A stretch of 64,000 nucleotides of DNA from Actinomadura luzonensis (lineage in GTDB: Bacteria > Actinomycetota > Actinomycetes > Streptosporangiales > Streptosporangiaceae). Below are positions 38,659 through 46,156 of this stretch, one piece after another. A program made the translations under genes and the position numbers. A model generated the notes under the pieces. That model did no database searches. It was given only the letters and a program-made list of their open reading frames with translations, and had not been told where the DNA came from. Numbering within the stretch: position 1 is the first letter of the stretch; every line of letters begins with the position of its first letter. The stretch covers positions 1,803,001 through 1,867,000 of the forward strand of contig NZ_JAKRKC020000001.1 of the NCBI RefSeq assembly GCF_022664455.2, in the 5' to 3' direction.

Positions 38659-40089
38659 ATGGGCACCACAGACGAGAAGGTCATCGACGCGGTCGTCGTC
38701 GGCGACGTCATGCTCGACTCCTGGCTGCACGGCTCGGCCAAACGGCTGGCGCAGGAGGCGCCGGTGCCCGTGATGAGCCTGGAGGCCACCGAGAACGCCC
38801 CGGGCGGCGCCGCCAACACCGCCGCCAACCTGGTCGCGCTCGGCGCCCGGGTGTGCCTGATCGGCGTCGTGGGCGACGACGAGCCGGCCGAGGAGCTGAA
38901 GCAGGCGCTGCGCCTGCGCGGCGTCGAGGCCGACCTGCTGGCCGTGCCGGGCCGGCGCACCGCGCACAAGCGGCGGCTGGTCACCGACGGCCAGCTCACC
39001 GCACGCTTCGACGAGGAGGACCCGGACGAGCTGCCCGAGGCGGCCGAGCGCGAGCTGCTGCGCCGCATCGCGGCCGTGGCGCCCGCCGCCGACGTGGTGG
39101 TGGCCTGCGACTACGCGGGCGGCGTGTGCACCCCGGCGGTGCGGCGGGCGCTCGCCGGGCTGCCGCTGCTGGTCGTGGACGCGCACGCGGTGGCCCCGTG
39201 GCGGGAGTGCCGGCCGACGGCCGTGCTGCCCAACTACGCCGAGGTCGTCCGGCTGCTCGCCGAGGAGGACGAGGAGCAGGACCGGCTGGGGTTCCTGCTG
39301 GCCCGCAGCGATCGGGTGCTGGAGCTGACCGGCGCGGACATGGTGGTGACGACCCTCGACGGCGAGGGCACGCTGCTGCACCGCGCCGGGGTCCCGCCGT
39401 ACCGGACCTACGCCGAGCCCGCGCCGCAGCACATGGCGACCGGCGCGGGCGACACCTACACCGCGGCCTTCGCGCTCTGGCTGGCCGGCGGCGCGCCGCC
39501 CGAGGAGGCCGCGCAGGCGGGGCAGGCCGCGGCGGCGGTGGTCGTGAGCCGGCCGGGCACGGCCGTGTGCACCCGGCACGACCTGCTGCGGGCGCTGCGG
39601 CGGCGCGACGGCGCGGTGCAGAGCGCCGAGCGGCTGGCCCAGCTCCTCGACGAGCACCGGCGGCGGGGCGAGCGGGTGGTGTTCACCAACGGCTGCTTCG
39701 ACGTGCTGCACCGCGGCCACGTCACCTACCTGGAGCAGGCGGGACGGCTCGGCGACGTGCTGGTGGTCGCGGTCAACAGCGACGCGGGCGTGACCCGGCT
39801 GAAGGGGCCGGGCCGCCCGGTGAACCCGTGCGAGGACCGCATGTCGGTGCTGGCCGCGCTGCACGGCGTGGACTACGTGATCGAGTTCGACGAGGACACG
39901 CCCGAGCGGCTGATCCGGATGATCCGTCCCGAGCTGTACGTGAAGGGCGGCGACTACACGCCGGAGATGTTGCCGGAGACCCCGCTCGTGCGGGCGCTCG
40001 GCGGCGAGGTGCGGGTGCTCGACTACCTGCCCGACCGCTCCACCACGGCCATCATCGGCCGCATGCGGTCACTGCCCGAGAACGCCTGA
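38659..40089 (+). CDS. hldE: Bifunctional heptose-7-phosphate kinase / heptose-1-phosphate adenylyltransferase
   Basis: The protein has 476 residues, the usual HldE (RfaE) length. The N-terminal half is a PfkB-type kinase with PGGAANTAANLVALGA and the catalytic GAGDTYTAAFALW. The C-terminal half is a nucleotidyltransferase with VVFTNGCFDVLHRGHVTYLE, LKGPGRPVN and PELYVKGGDYTPE. It makes D-glycero-D-manno-heptose 1,7-bisphosphate and later ADP-heptose. GmhA, GmhB and HldD are not in the window and must lie elsewhere if the pathway is complete. The gene is divergent from a GT2/GT9 pair that could use its product. No strong ribosome site is visible before ATG 38659. Confidence 0.93.
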   Translation: MGTTDEKVIDAVVVGDVMLDSWLHGSAKRLAQEAPVPVMSLEATENAPGGAANTAANLVALGARVCLIGVVGDDEPAEELKQALRLRGVEADLLAVPGRRTAHKRRLVTDGQLTARFDEEDPDELPEAAERELLRRIAAVAPAADVVVACDYAGGVCTPAVRRALAGLPLLVVDAHAVAPWRECRPTAVLPNYAEVVRLLAEEDEEQDRLGFLLARSDRVLELTGADMVVTTLDGEGTLLHRAGVPPYRTYAEPAPQHMATGAGDTYTAAFALWLAGGAPPEEAAQAGQAAAAVVVSRPGTAVCTRHDLLRALRRRDGAVQSAERLAQLLDEHRRRGERVVFTNGCFDVLHRGHVTYLEQAGRLGDVLVVAVNSDAGVTRLKGPGRPVNPCEDRMSVLAALHGVDYVIEFDEDTPERLIRMIRPELYVKGGDYTPEMLPETPLVRALGGEVRVLDYLPDRSTTAIIGRMRSLPENA

Positions 40090-40119
40090 CCCGCGCGGCG
40101 CCCAATCACGTCAGCCCGG

Positions 40120-40950
40120 TCACGCCAGGACGCGCTCCAGCCAGGGCCGGAGGACCGGCAGGACGTTGCCCGGCAGCATGGCCCCCATGTGGTCGAGGCC
40201 GTCCAGCACGACGACGTCCCAGCCGCGCGCCTCCAGCTCGGCGCGGTGGCGGGTGAGCGGGCCGCCGAGGTCGACCCGGGTGCCGCCCCACTCCTCGGCG
40301 TAGCTGATCTCGTCGGCGGAGCCGGCGAAGCACAGGCGCGGGCAGTCCAGCCGGACGGATTTGTCGTCGAAGTCCTGCAACGCCTGGTAGAGCGTGACGA
40401 ACTGGCGCGCCTGCGCGACGCTCGGCACCGACTGGACCGACGACCAGTCGCCGGGCTCGGCCGGCCGGTCGGCGGGCGGGGGCGGGGCGAGCGCCTTGTC
40501 GTACGTGGCGGTCGTGACCTTCAGCATCTCGGCGTACGGCCCGTCGTAGGGCGGGTACCCGCCCATGACCAGCGCCGAGAGCCGGTCGGTGCGCACGGCG
40601 AGCTGCAGCCCGCTGAGCGCGAGCCACGAGTAGCCGTAGTACGCGAACCGGTCCCCGCCCACGGCGTCGGCCACCGCCAGCAGGTCGGCGGCGACGTTGT
40701 CCGGGGTGAGGGTGTCCGGCTTGGGGACGGCCATGACGTGGCCGGTGTAGTCGAAGGCGGCGACGCGGAAGGCGTCGCTGAGCCCGTCGACGAGGGTGCG
40801 GCCGAGCGCCGGGTCGGCGCCCCATTTGCGCATCTCCTCGGCCTGCTCGCCCTCGATCGGGCGCGGGTCGACGGGGAGCAGCACGAGCGGCCCCGACCCG
40901 CGCACCTCCACCTCGATGGCGCTGCCGTCGTGCAGGATCGCCTCGGTCAT
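40120..40950 (-). CDS. Alpha/beta hydrolase
   Basis: The 276-residue protein is a single-domain alpha/beta hydrolase. Features are the oxyanion-side strand PLVLLPVDPRP, AFDYTGHVMA and the nucleophile elbow YYGYSWLALSG (Ser; the residue two after it is Leu where Gly is usual). The acid segment is LCFAGSADEISYAEE and the catalytic His is in LDGLDHMGAML. It is cytoplasmic. It lies 41 bases after the siderophore synthetase gene on the same strand, so an esterase or siderophore-hydrolase role is possible but unproved. Confidence 0.8.
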   Translation of the reverse strand: MTEAILHDGSAIEVEVRGSGPLVLLPVDPRPIEGEQAEEMRKWGADPALGRTLVDGLSDAFRVAAFDYTGHVMAVPKPDTLTPDNVAADLLAVADAVGGDRFAYYGYSWLALSGLQLAVRTDRLSALVMGGYPPYDGPYAEMLKVTTATYDKALAPPPPADRPAEPGDWSSVQSVPSVAQARQFVTLYQALQDFDDKSVRLDCPRLCFAGSADEISYAEEWGGTRVDLGGPLTRHRAELEARGWDVVVLDGLDHMGAMLPGNVLPVLRPWLERVLA

Positions 40951-40991
40951 GGCCCTCCTCCTCCGTGAAGCGTGTCGAGGAGGACAATAGC

Positions 40992-42593
40992 TTATGGCGT
41001 AAAGAGTCTCAACGGATTGGGGACCGGGACGCAGCGCATCGCCTCGCCCTCGGCGTCCGTCCAGCGCAGCAGCAGGTTGGCCTTGGCCGGGAGGTACGGC
41101 CCCGACAGCAGCTCCCGCAGCTCCTCAGGGTCGGCGTGGTCCCGCCCCGCGTCCTTGAACACCGCGCGCGCCCGCGCCCACAGCTCGTCCCGCAGCGCGG
41201 GATGGCGCTCGGTCACGGCTCCGCCGATCTCCAGCAGGTTGTTGACCAGCAGGCAGTAGACCAGCCGCTCCCAGCCGTAGGCCCGGCTCACCGAGGCCGC
41301 GCCGGGCAGCCCGGGACGCCGCTCGGCCAGGATGCGCACGCCCTCGTGGTCGCGGAAGAGCGCCTGCGCGGGCAGGCCGCGCGCGTCCACCCCGACCAGC
41401 ACGTTCTGCAGGTGGCACTCCAGCACGACGCCGTGCCGCAGGTACGCGTGCAGCACCGGCGGCACCACGTGCTCCAGGTAGCGCTCCCACCAGAGCAGGG
41501 CCGTGTCCTCGTCCAGGCCGTCCAGCGGGTTGCCGGGGAAGCCCTCGCTGATCCCGGCCGCCTGCGCCGCGCGCAGCCCGGGACGCAGCCGGCCGCCCAG
41601 CCCGTCGCGGACGATCACCGCCAGCGCCTCGCCGCCGTCGCCGCCCAGCTCCGCGCTGCGGTACCCCCGGTCGCGCAGCACGGCCGGCCGCGGCACGTGC
41701 TCGGCCAGCCCGTCGAAGGCCCCGTCCACCAGGTCGGCGACCTCGCTCAGGCGGCGCAGGTCGCGCAGCCACAGCCGGCGGACGTCGTTGGTGATGCGCA
41801 CGTCCAGGCTGAACTTGCAGAACAGGTCCGCCTCGGGCAGGTACACCGTGCGGATCGAGGAGGTGGCGACGGCCTCCCGCGCGGTCTCGCCGAGGTGGCG
41901 CAGCTCGGTGCCGCCGAGGTGGCGCAGCCGCCCGCCGCGCAGGCCGCCCAGCAGCTCCACCTGCCAGGGGTGCGCGGGCAGCGGCACCAGGCCGTCGGCC
42001 GGGACGGCGGGCGCGAGCGCGTCCAGGGCGGCCGGGTCGCCCTCCTCCACCAGCAGCTCGGCCGGCACGCCGAGCACCGGCAGGGTGAAGCTCGCGCGGA
42101 CCTCGGGCGAGTAGCGCAGCCACTCCCGGGGGCCGCCGCCGCCCCTGGCCTTGGGGGCGGGATGGTAGCGGTGGCCGGCGACGAGGGCCTGCTCCGAGCG
42201 CAGGTACAGGTCGGCGGGCGGCTCGGTGGCCCGGCGGGCGGCCAGCAGCACGGCGGTGACGTCGCGGCTGTGCCGGATCTCGGCGGGCAGGGCCGCGTTC
42301 TCCACCCCGGTGCGGGCGCGCAGCTCGGCCGCGGTGAGCGCGATCAGCTCGTCGAGCGGCAGCGGACGCCAGCCGCGCGGCGTGCGCAGCTCGGGGTCGG
42401 CGGGGAAGCGGGACCCGTGCACGCGGAGGACGTGACCGGTCGCGGGCAGCACGTGCGCGCCGGCCTCTGGACCCGGCCGGGCGACCTCCCTGACCAGGCA
42501 GTTCAGCAGCGCCGTCACCGTGAGGGCGGTGGCGCCGGTCCAGGCCTCGCGCTCCGGCCCGCCAGGCGGGAGGAGGCCGTCTGTGGATGCCAT
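40992..42593 (-). CDS. IucA/IucC-family NIS siderophore synthetase
   Basis: The 533-residue enzyme belongs to the NRPS-independent siderophore synthetases, which adenylate a carboxylate such as citrate or succinyl-hydroxamate and condense it with an amine or hydroxylamine. Conserved segments are VAGHRYHPAPKARGG, LPAHPWQVELL, FCKFSLDVRITNDVRRL and LECHLQNVLVGVDARGL. A C-terminal FhuF-like part ends the protein. It diverges from a second family member 55-80 bases away. No decarboxylase or N-monooxygenase gene is nearby, so the substrate set is unknown. It is not a close copy of its partner. Confidence 0.9.
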   Translation of the reverse strand: MASTDGLLPPGGPEREAWTGATALTVTALLNCLVREVARPGPEAGAHVLPATGHVLRVHGSRFPADPELRTPRGWRPLPLDELIALTAAELRARTGVENAALPAEIRHSRDVTAVLLAARRATEPPADLYLRSEQALVAGHRYHPAPKARGGGGPREWLRYSPEVRASFTLPVLGVPAELLVEEGDPAALDALAPAVPADGLVPLPAHPWQVELLGGLRGGRLRHLGGTELRHLGETAREAVATSSIRTVYLPEADLFCKFSLDVRITNDVRRLWLRDLRRLSEVADLVDGAFDGLAEHVPRPAVLRDRGYRSAELGGDGGEALAVIVRDGLGGRLRPGLRAAQAAGISEGFPGNPLDGLDEDTALLWWERYLEHVVPPVLHAYLRHGVVLECHLQNVLVGVDARGLPAQALFRDHEGVRILAERRPGLPGAASVSRAYGWERLVYCLLVNNLLEIGGAVTERHPALRDELWARARAVFKDAGRDHADPEELRELLSGPYLPAKANLLLRWTDAEGEAMRCVPVPNPLRLFTP

Positions 42594-42672
42594 AGCGACC
42601 TTCTCCTACCGTTTGTACCCATTAGTGGACTCAGGCTAGCTAACCGGGATGTACATGGAAGCCGAGGGGAAT

Positions 42673-44259
42673 ATGGGGCGAGTGGAGAGCGAGTTCGCGG
42701 CGCGGGTGGCCGCCGTGCGCCCCGCGCTGTCGGGGGCGTACGCCGCCGCCGTGCCGGGCGCCCGCGCCGCCGTCCTGGGCCGCCTGTGGCGGAGCCTCCT
42801 CCACGAGCCGCTGCCCGGCGTCGCCGCCTCCCCGGGACACTCCGTCCAGCGCGGGCAGACGCCTGGGCTGGGCCCGGCCACGGTGACGCTGGCCGACGGC
42901 CGCGTCCTGCGCGGGCCCGGGCGGCGGCCGCACGACCTCGGCGAGGTGCCCGCCCTGTGGCTGGACGGCGAGCCGTACGCGGAGCCCGCCGGGCTGCTGG
43001 CCGCGCTCGCCCTGCCCGGCTCCGCCCGGCTGACCGAAGACCTGGCCAACAGCGTCGCCTCCCTGGCCCTGTCCCGCGCGAACGCCCGCCCCCGGCCGCC
43101 CCGCACCCCGGAGGACCACGAGCAGGGCGTCGTGGACGGGCACCCGTACCACCCGTGCTGCCGCAACCGGCCCGGCGTGTCGGTGGCCGAGCAGCTCGCC
43201 TACATGCCCGAGCACCGGCCCGTCGTCGCCCTGGACCTGGTCGCCGTCCCCGCCGCCGGCTGCCTGGTGTCCGGCCCGTGGCCGGCCGCGCTGACCGACG
43301 GCGACCGGCTGCTCCTGCCCGTGCACCCGTGGCAGAGCGAGCACGTGCTGCCCGACCTGGGCCTGCGCCCGCACGTCACGGGGGCGGTCCCGGCGCACCC
43401 GCTGATGTCCGTGCGCACCCTCGCCCCGCTGGACGGCGGCCCGCATCTCAAGACGGCCTTCAGCACCCGGATGACCTCGGACGTGCGCGACATCTCCCCC
43501 GGCTCGATCCGCGACTGCGTGCTGCTGTCGGACCTCCTCGCCGCCCTGTCCCGCCGCGCCGGAGGCCCGCGCATGGTCCGCTACCTGGCCGGGGCCGCCG
43601 CGAGCGTGAAGGGCGAGTACAGCGCCGACGTGTCGGTGATGCTGCGCGAGCCCACCAGCGCCTTCGCGGGCGGCGGGGCGGCCGTGCTGCCCGTGGCCGC
43701 GGTGACGTCCGACACCACCGGCGACCCGGCCGCCTGGCTCACGGCCTTCGCCCGGATCGCGCTGCCGCCCGCGCTGCGCCTGCTCACCCTCGGCGCGGCC
43801 CTGGAGGCCCACGGCCAGAACCTCCTGGTCGTCCTGGACGGGCACGGCCTGCCCGCGCGGCTGGCCTACCGCGACCTCGCCGACGTGCGCCTCAGCCCGG
43901 CGCGGCTGGCCCGGCACGGCGTGGCGGTGCCGCCGGTCAGCGCCCGGCTGCTGCACGACGATCCGCGGGTCCTGCACGCCAAGCTTTTCGGCTCGCTCGT
44001 CGGCACCACTTTCGGCAGCCTCATCGCCCGCTTCGCCGGCGGCGACCTGGACAGGGAGCGCGGCCTGTGGCGGATCGTGCGCGAGACCGCGCGGAAGGCG
44101 TTCGAGGAGCTACCCTGCAACCCTGACGTGCGGCTCGACCGTGAGGCGCTGTTCGCCCCGTACATCATGGGCAAGGCGCACCTGCTGGCGCAGCTGGAGG
44201 GCACACGGTCAGGAGACAACTGGATAAAGCTGCCTAATCCACTCTTCGCAGTGATGTGA
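42673..44259 (+). CDS. IucA/IucC-family NIS siderophore synthetase (divergent partner)
   Basis: The 528-residue enzyme carries the same family motifs: VDGHPYHPCCRNRPGVS, LPVHPWQSEHVL, HLKTAFSTRMTSDVRD, EAHGQNLLV and FGSLVGTTFGSL. In the first motif Arg stands where many members have Lys (CCRNRPG), whereas the divergent partner keeps Lys. I set the start at ATG 42673, after GAGGGGA at 42664-42670; ATG 42649 is possible and adds eight residues. The two enzymes may act in sequence on one siderophore backbone, as paired NIS enzymes do in aerobactin-type pathways; this is inference. Confidence 0.9.
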   Translation: MGRVESEFAARVAAVRPALSGAYAAAVPGARAAVLGRLWRSLLHEPLPGVAASPGHSVQRGQTPGLGPATVTLADGRVLRGPGRRPHDLGEVPALWLDGEPYAEPAGLLAALALPGSARLTEDLANSVASLALSRANARPRPPRTPEDHEQGVVDGHPYHPCCRNRPGVSVAEQLAYMPEHRPVVALDLVAVPAAGCLVSGPWPAALTDGDRLLLPVHPWQSEHVLPDLGLRPHVTGAVPAHPLMSVRTLAPLDGGPHLKTAFSTRMTSDVRDISPGSIRDCVLLSDLLAALSRRAGGPRMVRYLAGAAASVKGEYSADVSVMLREPTSAFAGGGAAVLPVAAVTSDTTGDPAAWLTAFARIALPPALRLLTLGAALEAHGQNLLVVLDGHGLPARLAYRDLADVRLSPARLARHGVAVPPVSARLLHDDPRVLHAKLFGSLVGTTFGSLIARFAGGDLDRERGLWRIVRETARKAFEELPCNPDVRLDREALFAPYIMGKAHLLAQLEGTRSGDNWIKLPNPLFAVM

Positions 44260-44360
44260 CTGCGAATCGTCTGGCCCTGGGCGTCAAGAGGGGGGAATAT
44301 GGCCGTGAGCCGCGTGTGCGCCGCCGCTCGTGGAACGCGGGGTGAGGAGGCCGTCCGGTG

Positions 44361-45137
44361 ATGCAACTGTCAGTGCGGCTCGTCCCCGTCGGGGAGACGA
44401 CCCTGGTGGTCGCCCTGACGGGAGAGCTCGATTCGACGACCAGGCCCGTCCTGGCCGCCTTCCTGGACCCGTTGCCGCAGTCCAGGGTGAAGTACGTCGT
44501 GGTCGCCGCCGCCGACCTGTGGTTCTGCGACCTCAACGGGCTGGAGCAGCTCGCGATCACGCACCGCGCGATGCAGGCCAAGGGCGGCTACCTCGCCGTG
44601 GCGGAGGCCAAGCAGCCGCTGCGCCGGCTCATCGCGCTCATGGCCGAGCACGCGCAGCCGGCGATCCCGGTCTACGCGAGCATGCCGGAGGCGCTGGCCG
44701 AGACCGACGTGGACGTCTACGAGGTGCCGCAGCCGCCCACGCCCGTGCCCCGGCACATGCCCGCGCTGCGCACCGTGCCGAAGTCGGTGAACGGCGGCGG
44801 CGACCGGCCGCTCCCGCGCCGCAAGCCGGAGCCCCGCGAGGCTGGCGCGCCGCCGCTGTCGCTGGTCATGGACCGCTCGCGCCACCTGCGCGAGCAGACG
44901 CTCCGCCAGCGCTACACGCTGACCCGCCAGTTGCTGGAGGCCGGCGAGTCCCGGCTGCTGCTGCAGTCGGCGCGCGAGCGCTGCTCGGCCAGCCTGGCCG
45001 CGCTGCGCACCAATCGCGCCGTCATCCTGACGGCGATCTCGGGCGCACCGGCAGCCCCGCTCACGAAGAATGCCGCCGGCACGCATGACGACGGCATTAC
45101 CGGACAGGGAAGGAGGTATGCGGACGGCAGGGCGTGA
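44361..45137 (+). CDS. STAS-domain protein with helical C-terminus (anti-sigma antagonist-like)
   Basis: The protein has 258 residues. The N-terminal ~105 residues form a STAS domain: LVVALTGELDSTTRPVLAAF, KYVVVAAADLWFCDLNGLEQL, then YLAVAEAKQPLRRLI. The usual phospho-acceptor Ser/Thr of the D-S-S/T-G loop is replaced here (CDLNGLEQL has Asn). A proline-rich linker follows, then a helical tail with SRHLREQTLRQRYTL and ESRLLLQSARERC. A GAGGAGG ribosome site lies 10 bases upstream of ATG 44361 (GTG 44358 is the alternative). Its end overlaps the CheB gene by 20 bases, so it likely acts in the same signalling unit. Confidence 0.75.
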   Translation: MQLSVRLVPVGETTLVVALTGELDSTTRPVLAAFLDPLPQSRVKYVVVAAADLWFCDLNGLEQLAITHRAMQAKGGYLAVAEAKQPLRRLIALMAEHAQPAIPVYASMPEALAETDVDVYEVPQPPTPVPRHMPALRTVPKSVNGGGDRPLPRRKPEPREAGAPPLSLVMDRSRHLREQTLRQRYTLTRQLLEAGESRLLLQSARERCSASLAALRTNRAVILTAISGAPAAPLTKNAAGTHDDGITGQGRRYADGRA

Positions 45138-46128
45138 CCTCGTCGTCGTCGCCGCCAGTGCCGGCGGCGTCGACCCACTGCGCAACCTGCTCGCGGGCCT
45201 GCCCGGCGACCTGCCCGCGGCCGTGCTCGTGGTCCTGCACGTCCCGCCGCACAGCAAGAGCGTGCTGGCCGGCATCCTCGACCGGGCGGGCCCCCTGCCC
45301 GCCGCCCCCGCGCTGGACGGGGAGCAGATCCGGCCGGGCCGCGTCTACGTCGCCCGCCCCGACCACCACCTGCTGGTCCAGGACGGCCGGATCCGGCTGT
45401 CGCGCGGCCCCCAGCACAACGGGCACCGCCCGGCCGCCGACGCGCTGTTCCTGAGCGCCGCGCTCGACGCGGGCCCGCACGTCGCGGCCGTCGTGCTGAG
45501 CGGCGCGCTCGACGACGGCGCGCGCGGCAGCGAGGCCGTCCACCGGCAGGGCGGCGCGGTCGCCGTCCAGAGCCTGGAGGAGTGCGTCTTCCCCGGCATG
45601 CCGTCCGCCGCCCTCGCCGCGGTGCCGGAGGCCGAGGAGCTGACCGTGCAGAAGCTCGCGGCCTGGGTCGAGCACCAGAGCCGCACCCCTGTGGAGGTGG
45701 AGGAGCGGATGCCCGACAACGACATGGAGAGGGAGATCGACCTCCTGCTGCGGGAGGGCCCGGCCCTCGGCGACCCCGACGGCGAGCTCATCGCCTTCAG
45801 CTGCCCGACCTGCGACGGCCCCATGTACGAGCAGCGGAGCGGGCGCAGCTCCCGCTACGTCTGCCGGGTCGGCCACGCCTGGTCCCGTGAGGCCATGCTG
45901 AACGCCCAGTCGGACGCGGTCGAGCGGGCCCTGTGGGTGGCCGTGCAGCGGCTGGAGGAACGCATCCGGGTGCTGGAGCGCATGCGCAGCTCCGCGGAGG
46001 ACCGCCGGCAGACCATCTCCGCCCAGTACCTCCGTGAGGAGGAGGAACGCACCAGGGAAGCCCTGGAAACCCTCCGCACGCTGCAATCGCGCATCGGTCG
46101 CGGCGACGAGCCGTCGTTGGCGGACTGA
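45118..46128 (+). CDS. CheB-type protein-glutamate methylesterase without receiver domain
   Basis: The 336-residue protein has the CheB catalytic domain: Ser in VVVAASAGGVDPL, His in VVLHVPPHSKS and Asp in VLSGALDDGARGS. There is no response-regulator receiver in front. The C-terminal part has a possible metal-binding pattern (FSCPTCDGPMY then YVCRVGHAWS) followed by a coiled helix rich in Glu and Arg. Such CheB/CheR pairs without other chemotaxis genes occur in non-motile actinomycetes and probably modify a cytoplasmic signalling protein. The start is uncertain because GGAGG at 45112-45116 is almost adjacent to ATG 45118; ATG 45085 is in frame. The CheR gene follows by 28 bases. Confidence 0.87.
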   Translation: MRTAGRDLVVVAASAGGVDPLRNLLAGLPGDLPAAVLVVLHVPPHSKSVLAGILDRAGPLPAAPALDGEQIRPGRVYVARPDHHLLVQDGRIRLSRGPQHNGHRPAADALFLSAALDAGPHVAAVVLSGALDDGARGSEAVHRQGGAVAVQSLEECVFPGMPSAALAAVPEAEELTVQKLAAWVEHQSRTPVEVEERMPDNDMEREIDLLLREGPALGDPDGELIAFSCPTCDGPMYEQRSGRSSRYVCRVGHAWSREAMLNAQSDAVERALWVAVQRLEERIRVLERMRSSAEDRRQTISAQYLREEEERTREALETLRTLQSRIGRGDEPSLAD

Positions 46129-46156
46129 GCAGCGCCGGGCAGCGTAGGCTGGCGCC

